From: [Eubacterium] saphenum
GTDB taxonomy: Bacteria; Bacillota; Clostridia; Peptostreptococcales; Anaerovoracaceae
Reading direction: 5' to 3'
Assembly (NCBI GenBank): GCA_004555725.1
Contig: SFHC01000008.1
Span: 21,624-85,623 of the forward strand
DNA length: 64,000 bases
Below, one piece after another: positions 33,537-42,901 of the stretch. Numbering within the stretch: position 1 is the stretch's first letter; every line of letters begins with the position of its first letter. Below the pieces are notes generated by a model. It was not told the origin of the DNA, searched no databases, and saw only the letters and a list, made by a program, of their open reading frames with translations. Position numbers and translations under genes: made by a program.

Positions 33537-36143
33537 TTATTCTTTTCCTTCGTTTCTGTAGCGGATCATCTTATAGATCTGGATGATCACGGTCGGCAGG
33601 AAGGCAAGCAGCCATACCCAGCCGAGGAGGTGCGGGTTCAGTCCGGATGTGCCGAATGCTGCGTGCAGCGGTGTAATCAGCAGAATGCAGTGCAGCAGTC
33701 CTGCGCCCAGGACAAACGCGCCGATGGTGTACATATTGCTGAGAATGCCGAGATGGAAGATGCTCTCTCTTCCGCGGCAGTTAAAGCCGTGCCAGAGTCG
33801 GGCAAGACACAGTGTCGCAAAGGCCATGGTGCAGCCCGTGGTTGCGTTGAATGTGACCTCAGTCATTGCAGAAGTAATCGCCGGAACTCTTCCGAGACCG
33901 ATGAGGAATGCCGCTGCTGTTGCGATGGCGATCAGGATGCCTGTGCCAAAGACTGTGTGCTGTGTCGGCTTGTTCAGGACAGAGTCTGTTCTGGAACGCG
34001 GTTTATCGTGAATCAGTTCCGGATTAGACGGCTCCATGCTGATGGCCAGTGCCGGAAGGCTGTCGGTAATCAGGTTGATAAACAGCAGCTGCACAGCGGT
34101 AAATGGTGCGGTGAGGCCGGCAAGGGACGCAAACAGGACGACCAGAATTGCCGCCGCGTTTCCGGACAACAGGTAGGTGATGGCGTTCTTGATGTTGTTG
34201 TAAATGTTTCTTCCGTTCAGTACGGATTTAATAATGGTCGCAAAGTTGTCGTCTGTCAGGATCATCGCGGCGGAGTCTTTTGCGACTTCCGTACCGGTGA
34301 TGCCCATGGCGACGCCGACATCAGCGGCTTTCAGCGCCGGTCCGTCGTTTACGCCGTCTCCGGTCATAGCCACAATATGGCCCTTTTCCTGCCATGCATT
34401 GACGATGCGGATTTTATTATTCGGAGATACTCTGGCGTATACGCTGATATGCTCCAGTTTTTTATTCAGTTCATCATCGCTCATGGCATCTACTTCAGGG
34501 CCGGTAACCGCGAGGTCGCCGTCCTTCATAATTCCGATGCGCTTTGCGATGGCCGATGCTGTGATCTTATGGTCTCCAGTGATCATGATCGGTTTGATTC
34601 CGGCTGCAATACAGTCAGCAACAGCCTTTTTGGACTCTTCACGCGGAGGATCCATCTCTGCCAGAAGTCCGATATAGTGAAGGTCAAACTCGTCTGCCAC
34701 GGTGATGCTGCGTTCTTCCGGAATCGTTTTCATCGCGAATCCGAGCACGCGCAGACCGTTGGAAGAGAGCTCCAGATTCTGTTTCCTGACGGCTTCAATC
34801 TCTTCCGGCGTCAGGTTGACAGTACGGTCCATAATGACATCGATCGCGCCCTTGATGAACATGACGTAGTCTCCGTTTACCTTGTGCAGCGTACTCATGA
34901 GCTTTCTGTCCGAGTCAAAAGGCACCTCAGCAAGGCGGGGATGATCGTTCAGCATCTTATCCAGGGCTTCTTCACCGCGTTCTTTGATAAAGTAGTCATA
35001 ATATGCGGTTTCTGTCGGATCGCCGGTCAGTTTCCCGTCAACGCGTTTGGTATCGTTGCAGAGGACGGATGCCATCATCACCTCGTTCTCCATATCTTCT
35101 CTTGCGTCCGCGTATTCCACTGTCATGCGGTTCTGCGTAAGCGTTCCGGTCTTGTCGGAACAGATGATGGACACACATCCCAGTCCTTCTACCGCGTTCA
35201 GGTCCTTGACAATCGCATTCTGCTCTGCCATGCGAGATGTGCCGATGGCCAGAGAAATGGTAATGATGGAAGACAGCGCTTCCGGAATCGCCGCGACAGC
35301 GAGCGCTACGGCAAAGAGCAATGCGTCAAGGATATGCATGCCTCTGTACATGCTCAGTAAAAAGACTACTGCACAGATAATCATGATCGCTATGGACAGC
35401 TTTTTGCTGAACTGGTCCATGGTGACCTGAAGAGGTGTCTTTTTCTCCGAGGTGTCGTTCATCAGTTCCGCAATCTGACCGAGCTGGGTTTCTTTTCCGA
35501 CTGCGGTGATGACAGCGGTTGCACGTCCGTAAGTGACCAGCGATCCGGAGAAAACCATGTTTTTCTGGTCGCCGAGTGCGACCGTGTCCTCATCGATGAG
35601 ATCGGCGTGTTTTTCGACACTCATGGATTCACCGGTCAGAGTGCTTTCATCCGTCTTCAGAGAGAAGGATTCGATAATTCGTCCGTCTCCCGGGACAATA
35701 TCGCCGGCCTCAAGCGTGATGATGTCGCCGCAGACCAAATCCGCTGCGTCAATGATGTGCATGGTGCCCTCTCGTATGACTTTAGCCTCCGGCGAGGAGA
35801 GCTTTTTCAGCCCTTCCAGCGATTTCTGCGCCTTAAAATACTGCACGGTTCCGAGAATGGCGTTCATAATCAGAACCAGGAAGATGACGACTGTGCTGGA
35901 AATACTTCCGGTCAGCATAGATACAATGGCCGCGACGATCAGGATAATGACCAGAAGGTCCTTAAACTGCTCCGCAAAAACCTGCAGAAAACTCTTTTTC
36001 TTGGTTTCCCGCAGCCGATTTGCGCCAAATTCCTCTCGGTTTTTGTCGGCCTGTGCTTCAGAGATGCCGTCCGTTCCCGAGTGGAAATGCTGCATCGCCT
36101 GCTGCGCCGACTGGTTGTAGAATGTTTGTTTCTTTTCTTCCAT
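33537..36143 (-). CDS. P-type cation ATPase (Ca/Mn-transporting type, PMR1/SERCA-like)
   Basis: This 868-residue P2-type ATPase has a cation-ATPase N-terminal domain (residues 1-75), TGES in the actuator domain, the phosphorylation site ICSDKTGTLTQ with Asp330, and the hinge GDGVNDGPALKAADVG. About ten membrane helices include PEAL in helix 4. Sequence alone would say calcium export. The manganese riboswitch upstream argues that it exports Mn2+, as known for riboswitch-linked P-type ATPases. The C-terminus is a normal SERCA-like six-helix block. Confidence 0.92.
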   Translation of the reverse strand: MEEKKQTFYNQSAQQAMQHFHSGTDGISEAQADKNREEFGANRLRETKKKSFLQVFAEQFKDLLVIILIVAAIVSMLTGSISSTVVIFLVLIMNAILGTVQYFKAQKSLEGLKKLSSPEAKVIREGTMHIIDAADLVCGDIITLEAGDIVPGDGRIIESFSLKTDESTLTGESMSVEKHADLIDEDTVALGDQKNMVFSGSLVTYGRATAVITAVGKETQLGQIAELMNDTSEKKTPLQVTMDQFSKKLSIAIMIICAVVFLLSMYRGMHILDALLFAVALAVAAIPEALSSIITISLAIGTSRMAEQNAIVKDLNAVEGLGCVSIICSDKTGTLTQNRMTVEYADAREDMENEVMMASVLCNDTKRVDGKLTGDPTETAYYDYFIKERGEEALDKMLNDHPRLAEVPFDSDRKLMSTLHKVNGDYVMFIKGAIDVIMDRTVNLTPEEIEAVRKQNLELSSNGLRVLGFAMKTIPEERSITVADEFDLHYIGLLAEMDPPREESKKAVADCIAAGIKPIMITGDHKITASAIAKRIGIMKDGDLAVTGPEVDAMSDDELNKKLEHISVYARVSPNNKIRIVNAWQEKGHIVAMTGDGVNDGPALKAADVGVAMGITGTEVAKDSAAMILTDDNFATIIKSVLNGRNIYNNIKNAITYLLSGNAAAILVVLFASLAGLTAPFTAVQLLFINLITDSLPALAISMEPSNPELIHDKPRSRTDSVLNKPTQHTVFGTGILIAIATAAAFLIGLGRVPAITSAMTEVTFNATTGCTMAFATLCLARLWHGFNCRGRESIFHLGILSNMYTIGAFVLGAGLLHCILLITPLHAAFGTSGLNPHLLGWVWLLAFLPTVIIQIYKMIRYRNEGKE

Positions 36144-36170
36144 CGGATACTCCTTTTCGATGACAAAGGG

Positions 36171-36212
36171 AATAAAAAAAGACTTTCAAGGCAAACACAC
36201 CTTAAAAGTCTT
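36171..36212 (-). terminator. Intrinsic terminator inside the Mn riboswitch leader
   Basis: On the minus strand AGACTTTTAAGG pairs with CCTTGAAAGTCT and is followed by seven T. It lies between the aptamer and the ATPase start, and is the likely expression platform. Confidence 0.85.
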
Positions 36213-36322
36213 GCTGTTTCAAGTAATTGCGGATCCGCTGAAGATATGCTTCTTCCGGACGGATCGTGTCCTGACGCTGATTACTGCGGCATTCCGCTGC
36301 CGCCAGCTACTCCCCTTTAATT
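36213..36322 (-). promoter_or_regulatory. yybP-ykoY (Mn2+) riboswitch aptamer
   Basis: The minus strand begins AAAGGGGAGTAGC, the characteristic 5' motif of the yybP-ykoY aptamer, followed by a GCGGCA/TGCCGC hairpin, CAGCGTCA and a GGACACGATCCGTCC segment that gives the second conserved loop. Binding of Mn2+ should favour read-through into the P-type ATPase. Confidence 0.85.
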
Positions 36323-36329
36323 CATAAAT

Positions 36330-36358
36330 ATGATATCCTGTAACGGAATGAAGTGCAA
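36330..36358 (-). promoter_or_regulatory. Promoter of the Mn riboswitch/ATPase unit
   Basis: On the minus strand TTGCAC (36353-36358), 17 bp, TATCAT (36330-36335); transcription would start just before the aptamer. Confidence 0.75.
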
Positions 36359-36411
36359 GTGTTTTTTTCAGACAGAAACAGAAACTGAAAACAGGAAAAG
36401 GACTGGGAAAT

Positions 36412-37200
36412 ATGAATGAAGAAAAAATACTCATCGGACAGGCAGAGGACCGGATTGATCAGTGTCTGAACCGCTATATGCTGACGGCAACAGGATTCCT
36501 GGATACGCATCAGCAGGCCGTGCTCCGTCAGAAGTTCGGTCATGAAGATCTGTCATGCCGGATTGTGTTTGTTGGAGGATATGAGGACGCGCAGCGGCGT
36601 GTGATGGCCTGCCTTCCGGACTACATGGAAGGGGATGCCGGTGTGCAGGATGCGGAGGAGCAGATGTTTTCTGTTATCCGCGCGCAGCACAGTGTAAAAT
36701 CCGCAGCGAGCCGCAGTGGAAGGGCGCTTCGTCATGGTGATTATCTGGGCGCGCTGACTGGACTGGGTATAAAAAGAGATGTTGCCGGGGATATTCTGGT
36801 CCGCGAAGACGGCGCAGATATTATCGTCATGCGGGAAATGGCAGACTATATCGAAGAATATTTCGGAAAGGCAGGACGGACCTACCTTTCTGTAAGCGTG
36901 CATTCTCTTGATGAATTGATCGTTCCGGAGGCGAAAGTCAAAGAAAAACATGATACGGTCGCTTCTCTGCGTCTTGACAGTATTACAGCCTCCGCGTTCG
37001 GGACAGCCCGTTCCAGGGCTGCCGATGCGATCCGCGGAGGCATGGTTCTGGTGAATCATGAGGAAGTCCTGAAAGTTGACCGGGTGCTGGAAGAAGGCGA
37101 TGAAATCGTCCTCCGCCATCACGGAAAAGCAGTGCTTGCCGAAATCGGGGGAACGACCCGGAAGGGGCGGACGGCAGTCGTGATCAGACAGTATGTATAG
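36412..37200 (+). CDS. YlmH-family S4-domain RNA-binding protein
   Basis: This 262-residue protein has an N-terminal region with the YlmH-type segment TATGFLDTHQQAVL, the central GALTGLGIKRDVAGDILV, and a C-terminal S4 domain (about residues 183-240: LRLDSITASAFGTARSRAADAI, then GMVLVNHEEV). YlmH is associated with cell division genes and with ribosome rescue in Firmicutes. Here it is alone, not beside divIVA or sepF. Confidence 0.92.
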   Translation: MNEEKILIGQAEDRIDQCLNRYMLTATGFLDTHQQAVLRQKFGHEDLSCRIVFVGGYEDAQRRVMACLPDYMEGDAGVQDAEEQMFSVIRAQHSVKSAASRSGRALRHGDYLGALTGLGIKRDVAGDILVREDGADIIVMREMADYIEEYFGKAGRTYLSVSVHSLDELIVPEAKVKEKHDTVASLRLDSITASAFGTARSRAADAIRGGMVLVNHEEVLKVDRVLEEGDEIVLRHHGKAVLAEIGGTTRKGRTAVVIRQYV

Positions 37201-37326
37201 AAGAGCGGTAAACGCGGAGAAAATGAACAGACGGGATGAAATGTTCAGTGGTATCTGGATTGAATGCTGCACAGAAACAGCAGCCAAAGAGCAGCTTTGG
37301 GTCCGGTCTGACTTTCTATGCACAGC

Positions 37327-37369
37327 AAAAAAATCCGGGCGCGGCATTTTCATGCCGCATGCCCGAAAT
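37327..37369 (-). terminator. Terminator of the acyl-CoA ligase gene
   Basis: On the minus strand ATTTCGGGC and ATGCGGCAT arms pair with ATGCCGC and GCCCGGAT, followed by seven T. Confidence 0.85.
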
Positions 37370-37381
37370 CCGGTGATTCTT

Positions 37382-39154
37382 TTATTTTTCTTCCGGCGGA
37401 CGGTCGTAGCGAACCGCGCCTTCGCGGAAGCGTTTGACCTTTCCGGTTGTGGTCTTCTCCATTTCCTTGTCGGTAGCGATCAGACGGAAGACCTGTTTGT
37501 ATACAGGAAGCTGTTCGTTGATCTTATCCAGATCTTTCCTGATGACAGCTTCGATATCTTCCTGGGTTTCAGCGTGACAGACATCTTTCATATATTCCGG
37601 ATCATAGACAATCTTGGCGCAGAGCGCGAGGTCGCGGTTGTTGCCGTCGTGGTGGCGCGGCTGGCCGATGACGATGTTCTCCTTGACATATGGGAGGTTG
37701 TCAATCAGGGGTTCGATCTCTTCCGGGTAGACATTCTTTCCGTTTTTCAGAACAATAACGTTCTTTGCGCGGCCGGTCAGCCAGATGAATCCGTCTTTAT
37801 CGATATAGGCAAGGTCTCCGGTGCGCAGCCATCCGTGCACCATAGTCTTTGCGTTCTCTTCCGGATCGTTGTAGTAGCCGAGCATGACGTTCGGCCCTTT
37901 GACGACCAGTTCGCCGACGCCGTCAGCGTCTTCGTTAACGATTCTCGCTTCAATTCCGGCCATGGTTTTTCCGACAGAACCAGGGCGCAGGTTGTCAAGG
38001 TTTTCCGCGCAGATGACCGGTGAGGTTTCCGTCAGTCCGTATCCCTGAATGACCTGAACGCCGATATCGTCAAAGCCTTTCGCTACTTCAGGGTCCAGAG
38101 GAGACGCGCCGCTGATGATGAGGCGCAGGTTTCCGAGCTGGCTGATGACATCCTTGAACATCCGGCGGCGGACGTCGATATGAAGGCTTCTCAGACGTCT
38201 GGAAATTTTAAGTCCGCGCTGGAAAGAAGATTCTTTCCCCTGTTTGCGGACGCCGGTCAGGATATTCTTATACATCTGTTCGACCAGAAGCGGAACGCCG
38301 ACAAACATCGTCACGTTATATTCCATCAGGTTTTTCTTGATGTAGCGCAGACCGTCGCAGTAGACGTTGACGATTCCGCACTGCAGAGCTGTAACAACGC
38401 TGATGGATCCGAATGTGTGATGATAGGGAAGGAAATTCATATTCACATCGCCTTCCCGCAGGTCTTCACAGCGGATCATCGCGTATACGTCGAACAGGAG
38501 GTTGTGAGGAGACAGCATAACCGCCTTGGATTTGCTGGTGGTGCCTGAGGTGAACAGAAGCTCGGCCATTTCATCCGGATCGCGCATGATGTCCTGGAAG
38601 GAGGTGTGTCCGGACTGGAAATCCCGGATTCCTTCATCCATGATTTCCGGAAGGCTGTCATATCCCTCCAGCGGAGTCATGCAGATGTATTCATGGATTC
38701 CGGCGTCATGCTCTTGCAGATACTGCATCAGCGGAAGGTGCTTTTTGTCGAAAATTATTGCGTAAGAGGAACTCCTCTGGACGGAAGACAGTGCCTCCTC
38801 TTCCGGAAGTCCCTTATCCAGCGGGACGACGATTCCGGTTCCGCAGAGGATGGTCAGATAGCTGAGCGCCCATTCATAGCTGTTTTCGCCGATGACGGCG
38901 ATGCGCTTGTCGCCGAGTCCGCGGTTCATCAGTCCGGTTCCGAGCCAGTTGATGTGGCTGCGAAGTTCACGGTAAGAGATGTTCCGGTAGGTTGGCTTGT
39001 CCTTACGGTTTGCCGGCTTATCCTTTATGATAAAACAGGTCTGATCCTTGTATTTGGCAGTCACGCCATCGATAAAGGAACGGAATTCCCTGTACTCAAC
39101 AGTTTCCTGGACAGGTTTCAGCTGGCCGGCTTTGGTATTGTGTTTATTCTTCAT
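37382..39154 (-). CDS. AMP-binding synthetase, long-chain fatty acid-CoA ligase type
   Basis: This 590-residue adenylate-forming enzyme activates a carboxylic acid through an acyl-AMP. LLFTSGTTSKSKAVMLS is the P-loop motif, QGYGLTETSPVI the A5 motif, WLRTGDLAYIDKDGF the A7/A8 hinge, and KNGKNVYPEEIE follows. The length and the closing TTGKVKR (A10 lysine) fit long-chain acyl-CoA synthetases. ATG 39154 is chosen because it follows GAGG; the long upstream frame is unlikely to be coding. The gene stands alone. Confidence 0.88.
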   Translation of the reverse strand: MKNKHNTKAGQLKPVQETVEYREFRSFIDGVTAKYKDQTCFIIKDKPANRKDKPTYRNISYRELRSHINWLGTGLMNRGLGDKRIAVIGENSYEWALSYLTILCGTGIVVPLDKGLPEEEALSSVQRSSSYAIIFDKKHLPLMQYLQEHDAGIHEYICMTPLEGYDSLPEIMDEGIRDFQSGHTSFQDIMRDPDEMAELLFTSGTTSKSKAVMLSPHNLLFDVYAMIRCEDLREGDVNMNFLPYHHTFGSISVVTALQCGIVNVYCDGLRYIKKNLMEYNVTMFVGVPLLVEQMYKNILTGVRKQGKESSFQRGLKISRRLRSLHIDVRRRMFKDVISQLGNLRLIISGASPLDPEVAKGFDDIGVQVIQGYGLTETSPVICAENLDNLRPGSVGKTMAGIEARIVNEDADGVGELVVKGPNVMLGYYNDPEENAKTMVHGWLRTGDLAYIDKDGFIWLTGRAKNVIVLKNGKNVYPEEIEPLIDNLPYVKENIVIGQPRHHDGNNRDLALCAKIVYDPEYMKDVCHAETQEDIEAVIRKDLDKINEQLPVYKQVFRLIATDKEMEKTTTGKVKRFREGAVRYDRPPEEK

Positions 39155-39466
39155 AAATGCCTCTTTTCGACTTGTGTCTGTTTTTATCTGAAAATTTGAT
39201 TTAGATTTTAGAACAGAATTTGCATGCATGACCGCATACATAATATAGTATAGTATCTGGGCGAAGGAAAATAAAGATGCCCAATGTGTAAATACGATGT
39301 GCGAAGATGTTTTTTTGCACACAAACTGGGCGGAGAAATACGGTATATTAAGAGACAGCCGGGGAACGATACGGCTTTTATTCAGAACAGTGTGTCTGGA
39401 AAAGTGGAGAATACAATTTTGTTGTTGTATAATGAACCTGTCACGCAATGCAGGAGGAGAGGTAAA
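39155..39466. other. Intergenic region between divergent acyl-CoA ligase and aroEK
   Basis: There is no gene. The aroEK side has a perfect TATAAT (39428-39433) with no good -35 box. The ligase side is AT-rich with several TATACT/TATATT-like stretches near 39240-39260. Confidence 0.5.
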
Positions 39467-40648
39467 ATGGGAAAATTCGGATTGATCGGCAAAGGACTGG
39501 AGTACAGCTATTCGGTGCCGATACATCAGATGTTCGGTAATTACACATATGAACTGCTGGAGACCGGAGAGAATGAACTGGAAGACAGAATCCGGGATCA
39601 TGACTATGACGGATTCAATATTACGCTGCCATATAAGCGGAAAATCGTCTCGTACTGTGACGAGATATCTCCGGAAGCGCTGGCAACAGGAAGCGTCAAC
39701 ACGGTTATTCGCGAATTCGGAAAGATTAAAGGATACAACACTGATTATTTCGGATTCTGTTACTTGCTGGACCGCAATGAAATCGATGTTCAGGGGAAAA
39801 AGTGCCTGGTTCTGGGAAGCGGAGGCGTGTCACATACTGTGCAGCAGGTTCTGAAGGACCGCAGGGCCTCGGAAATTGTAGTGGTTTCCCGGACGGGAGC
39901 GGTGAATTACGACTGTCTTCAGGATCATCGCGATGCAGAAATTATTATTAACGCCACGCCGGTCGGCATGTATCCGGACAACGGGCGGTCGCTGATTGAT
40001 TTCCGGGAATTCCCCAATTGCTGCGGGGCAGTGGATGTGATCTATAACCCGGACAAGACCTGGTTCATCCTGGATGCGATGGCGCATAATATTCCGTGCG
40101 CCGGCGGCATTTCCATGCTGGTCGCGGAGATCAAGCAGGCGAGCGAGCTGTTCCAGCAGAAGAAAATCCCGGACGAAGACATCGACAGTGCAATCTATGA
40201 AATCCGCAGCCAAAAGCTGAATTATATCCTGATCGGAATGCCGGGATCCGGAAAGACGTATCTCGGCGGACAAATGGCAAAAGCAAGGAACCGAGACTTC
40301 TACGACCTGGATACATGCATCGAAAAGAGCGAGGGCATGAGCAGAAGAAGAATCGTAGAAGAAAAAGGCGAGGAGTATTACCGGGAGCGTGAAACCGAGT
40401 GCCTTAGAAAAATCTGCAAGAAAAACGGAATTGTCGTAGCCGCAGGCAGCGGAATCGTCACCCGCAGAGCGAACTACAGCCTGATGAAGCAGAACGGGCG
40501 CATTATCTGGATCAAGCGGGATCTCGATAAACTTGAAATTGATGATTACTCCCCGACGCCGGAAGAACTGCAGAAGCTCTATGAAGAAAGAAGCGGGCTT
40601 TACGATTCCTGGAGTGATTATTTTATCGATAATAATCAGGAATTATAG
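39467..40648 (+). CDS. Fusion: shikimate dehydrogenase + shikimate kinase
   Basis: This 393-residue bifunctional protein covers two consecutive shikimate steps. Residues 1-235 form AroE: the NITLPYKRKI motif with catalytic Lys, TGSVNTVI, GYNTDYFGF with the catalytic Asp, and the Rossmann GSGGVSHTV. Residues 250-393 form AroK: Walker A GMPGSGKTYLGG, DLDTCIE (Mg/shikimate Asp), YYRERE, and AAGSGIV where most kinases have GGG. ATG 39467 is fixed by AGGAGGAGAGG just upstream; a 61-residue upstream extension is rejected. It feeds chorismate to the trp enzymes. The 3' end overlaps the convergent YibE/F gene by 13 bp. Confidence 0.92.
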   Translation: MGKFGLIGKGLEYSYSVPIHQMFGNYTYELLETGENELEDRIRDHDYDGFNITLPYKRKIVSYCDEISPEALATGSVNTVIREFGKIKGYNTDYFGFCYLLDRNEIDVQGKKCLVLGSGGVSHTVQQVLKDRRASEIVVVSRTGAVNYDCLQDHRDAEIIINATPVGMYPDNGRSLIDFREFPNCCGAVDVIYNPDKTWFILDAMAHNIPCAGGISMLVAEIKQASELFQQKKIPDEDIDSAIYEIRSQKLNYILIGMPGSGKTYLGGQMAKARNRDFYDLDTCIEKSEGMSRRRIVEEKGEEYYRERETECLRKICKKNGIVVAAGSGIVTRRANYSLMKQNGRIIWIKRDLDKLEIDDYSPTPEELQKLYEERSGLYDSWSDYFIDNNQEL

Positions 40649-41391
40649 GCGCGGATCATGCCTGCGCCTATGACCGTCGCAATCGGAACGACCAGACAGC
40701 ACCCGATTCCGCTGATGGAAACGCTGATGAATTCACTCGCGAGGGACTGGCTGTTGATGATATAGCTGAAGTGGTAGTCCGAGACATACTGCATCAGAAG
40801 CGTCATATATTCTGCGATATAGACATAGAAAATAGTATGAATGGATGTGCTCATTACCGCCTTGCTCACCTGGAAAGAGGAACGGAACAGTTCCTGCAGG
40901 GAGAGGGCGGTATTGTTTTGATATATTTCATACGCGGATGAGGTGACTGCGACAGCCGTATCGATAACCGTTCCGAGAAGGGCGATGATCATGGTCGCAA
41001 TCTGCAGCTGCAGCATATTCATATGGATGTTCCGGGTATATCCGTTAGAATCGGTGATTTCGTATTCTTCTGCGTTGAATCCCTGTGCGTTTGCTTTGTA
41101 CGCCATAAAAAAGATCAGCCCCAGAAGAACCAGCACCGTTACAATAACTGAAACAAAGGCAGCTAGAGACTTCACATTCATTTCATTCTGGTAGAACAGG
41201 GTAATGGCGGTAATCAGGACGCAGGCCAGAAGAACGACCAGAAGCGGGTTGAAGTTCCGATAAATCAGGAACAGCGTTCCGATCATGGTCAGCGCGCTGA
41301 TGCAGGTGGATACAATGGATTTACTTCCTTTATCTCCGCAGATCGTGAAGATCAGCAGAAACAGGATTGCCGTTAACAGAATCAGCATCAT
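40636..41391 (-). CDS. YibE/F-family membrane protein (second gene of pair)
   Basis: This 251-residue protein has about seven hydrophobic helices. It matches the C-terminal half of YibE/F proteins: GTVIDTAVAVTSSAYEI resembles the GAVMDVVVTMV segment of its partner, and it ends with AGMIRAYNS. AGGAGG precedes its ATG. The function of YibE/F is not established. It starts 5 bp after the end of its partner, so the two are co-translated. Confidence 0.8.
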   Translation of the reverse strand: MMLILLTAILFLLIFTICGDKGSKSIVSTCISALTMIGTLFLIYRNFNPLLVVLLACVLITAITLFYQNEMNVKSLAAFVSVIVTVLVLLGLIFFMAYKANAQGFNAEEYEITDSNGYTRNIHMNMLQLQIATMIIALLGTVIDTAVAVTSSAYEIYQNNTALSLQELFRSSFQVSKAVMSTSIHTIFYVYIAEYMTLLMQYVSDYHFSYIINSQSLASEFISVSISGIGCCLVVPIATVIGAGMIRAYNS

Positions 41392-41396
41392 GGCTG

Positions 41397-42698
41397 TTAG
41401 TCCTCCTTTCCGTTTGCCGCGTTGGCGGTCATATCATCGGCAGATTGTTCACGGCTGCCGGAGCTGGCAGATGCTGCAGGTTGTTCCTTGCCGCGGTTCT
41501 TTTTTGTCGAAGGCTCATCCGGCTCGATCATGTGTCTCCGCTCGTAATAACCGATCGCGATAAACGCAGCAACCGGGATGGCCAGCACCGTTCCGATGCT
41601 GCCGGTGAGGAACCGGGCAAGTTCAAAGAATACGTTGTAGTGCAGGATCGTCTTGAAATGGATTCCGTTGCGCATGAACAGAATGAAGGACGGAATGCAG
41701 GACGCGATATTGGTGAGGAACATCAGGTTGATCATGGTGCCGACCAGGTCGTCTCCGACGCTTCTGCAGGACTGAATCAGGCTGCGCCGGGTCACATGCT
41801 CGCCGGTGCGGACGATTTCGCTGACGGTCATCACCATGGTGACGACGACATCCATGACGGCGCCGAGTCCGCCGACCAGGACTTCTGAGAGGAAGATCAG
41901 GTTGGCAGTGTGCTGGTCGTATGGCTGGGACAGATAGTCCATAAAATCATAGTCGATGCGGCCGGAAAACTGCATGACGACTGCAGAGAGCAGAGTCGTG
42001 ATGCCGATTGTTGCAAGCGTTGCAAGCAGAGCGATCAGCGTCTTTTCATTTTTGCCCAGCATGAACAGAAGCAGCATGCCTGTAAAGAATATCGTCATCG
42101 GGATGGTCATGAAGAGGATGTTGACGCCCTTGGTGTACATGACAAGGACCCAGTAGAACGCGATCATGTTCAGAACCAGACTCAGAATGGTCAGGATGCC
42201 GAGATTTCCGCCTACGAGCAGGAACAGGCCGAACAGGGCGGTCAGAATTGTTGTGATCAGATAGTCACGCTTGACACTGACGGCGCTGGCAGTCAGTCCG
42301 GAGTGTCCCTGCTTCAGTGTGTCGATGAAGATACTGTCGCCTTTCTTGTACTTTGTGTCATATACCTGGGACTGGCTGTACTCGCTGCGGATATGGACGG
42401 TTTTTCCTCTGTATCTGCCGTTTTTGATGACGGCAGTGATGTCCTGGCGGTAGAGTTTTTCCGGATATTCATACGTTCCGTCACTTCCTGTCTCTGTCTG
42501 GAGATAGGACTGCTGTGTGGAGGTCACATTGGCGATCGTCTTGTGGTAAAGGGCATAGTCGTTATGTGTGCCTGTCCAGACGGCGGCGATCACGAGAAGG
42601 AAAACCAGAATTTTCATCCACGTTCTCTTCTGCAGGAAGTGCTCCTGCCGGATATTCTGTACGCTTGTATAGAGTAAAGATTCTCTGCCTGATTTCAT
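41397..42698 (-). CDS. YibE/F-family membrane protein (first gene of pair)
   Basis: This 433-residue protein has an N-terminal membrane anchor (residues about 28-45). An extracytoplasmic-looking domain follows, with YRGKTVHIRSEYSQSQVYD, and then about seven helices ending in a highly charged tail. The GGLGAVMDVVVTMVMTVSEI segment is the YibE/F signature. The start at 42698 is set by AAAGGA 11 bases upstream; a longer frame has no site. The last 45 residues are rich in Ser, Ala and Asp and appear disordered. Confidence 0.82.
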   Translation of the reverse strand: MKSGRESLLYTSVQNIRQEHFLQKRTWMKILVFLLVIAAVWTGTHNDYALYHKTIANVTSTQQSYLQTETGSDGTYEYPEKLYRQDITAVIKNGRYRGKTVHIRSEYSQSQVYDTKYKKGDSIFIDTLKQGHSGLTASAVSVKRDYLITTILTALFGLFLLVGGNLGILTILSLVLNMIAFYWVLVMYTKGVNILFMTIPMTIFFTGMLLLFMLGKNEKTLIALLATLATIGITTLLSAVVMQFSGRIDYDFMDYLSQPYDQHTANLIFLSEVLVGGLGAVMDVVVTMVMTVSEIVRTGEHVTRRSLIQSCRSVGDDLVGTMINLMFLTNIASCIPSFILFMRNGIHFKTILHYNVFFELARFLTGSIGTVLAIPVAAFIAIGYYERRHMIEPDEPSTKKNRGKEQPAASASSGSREQSADDMTANAANGKED

Positions 42699-42812
42699 GG
42701 CGGAATTGTTCCTTTCTTTCCTTTGTGCCTTTGTGCATATTATGTTTTCCGTATACAACCTGCGTATTATACTCTTCAAATGTGAAGAGTATGTAGAAGA
42801 ACCGCCATTATT

Positions 42813-42840
42813 TTGACTGGACTGGTTCCTGTGTTATACT
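42813..42840 (+). promoter_or_regulatory. Promoter of the rmuC-deoB-pdp operon
   Basis: TTGACT (42813-42818), 16 bp, TATACT (42835-42840), about 60 bp upstream of rmuC. Confidence 0.7.
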
Positions 42841-42901
42841 TTATATTGAGAATTAATGCAATAACGAAAATGAGTTAATAAGGAAGATTAATTACAGAAA
42901 T

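Noticed and set aside
33351..35360. 669-residue open frame on the plus strand
   Set aside because: It runs antisense over the P-type ATPase, which has all family motifs. The plus-strand product shows no recognisable domain.
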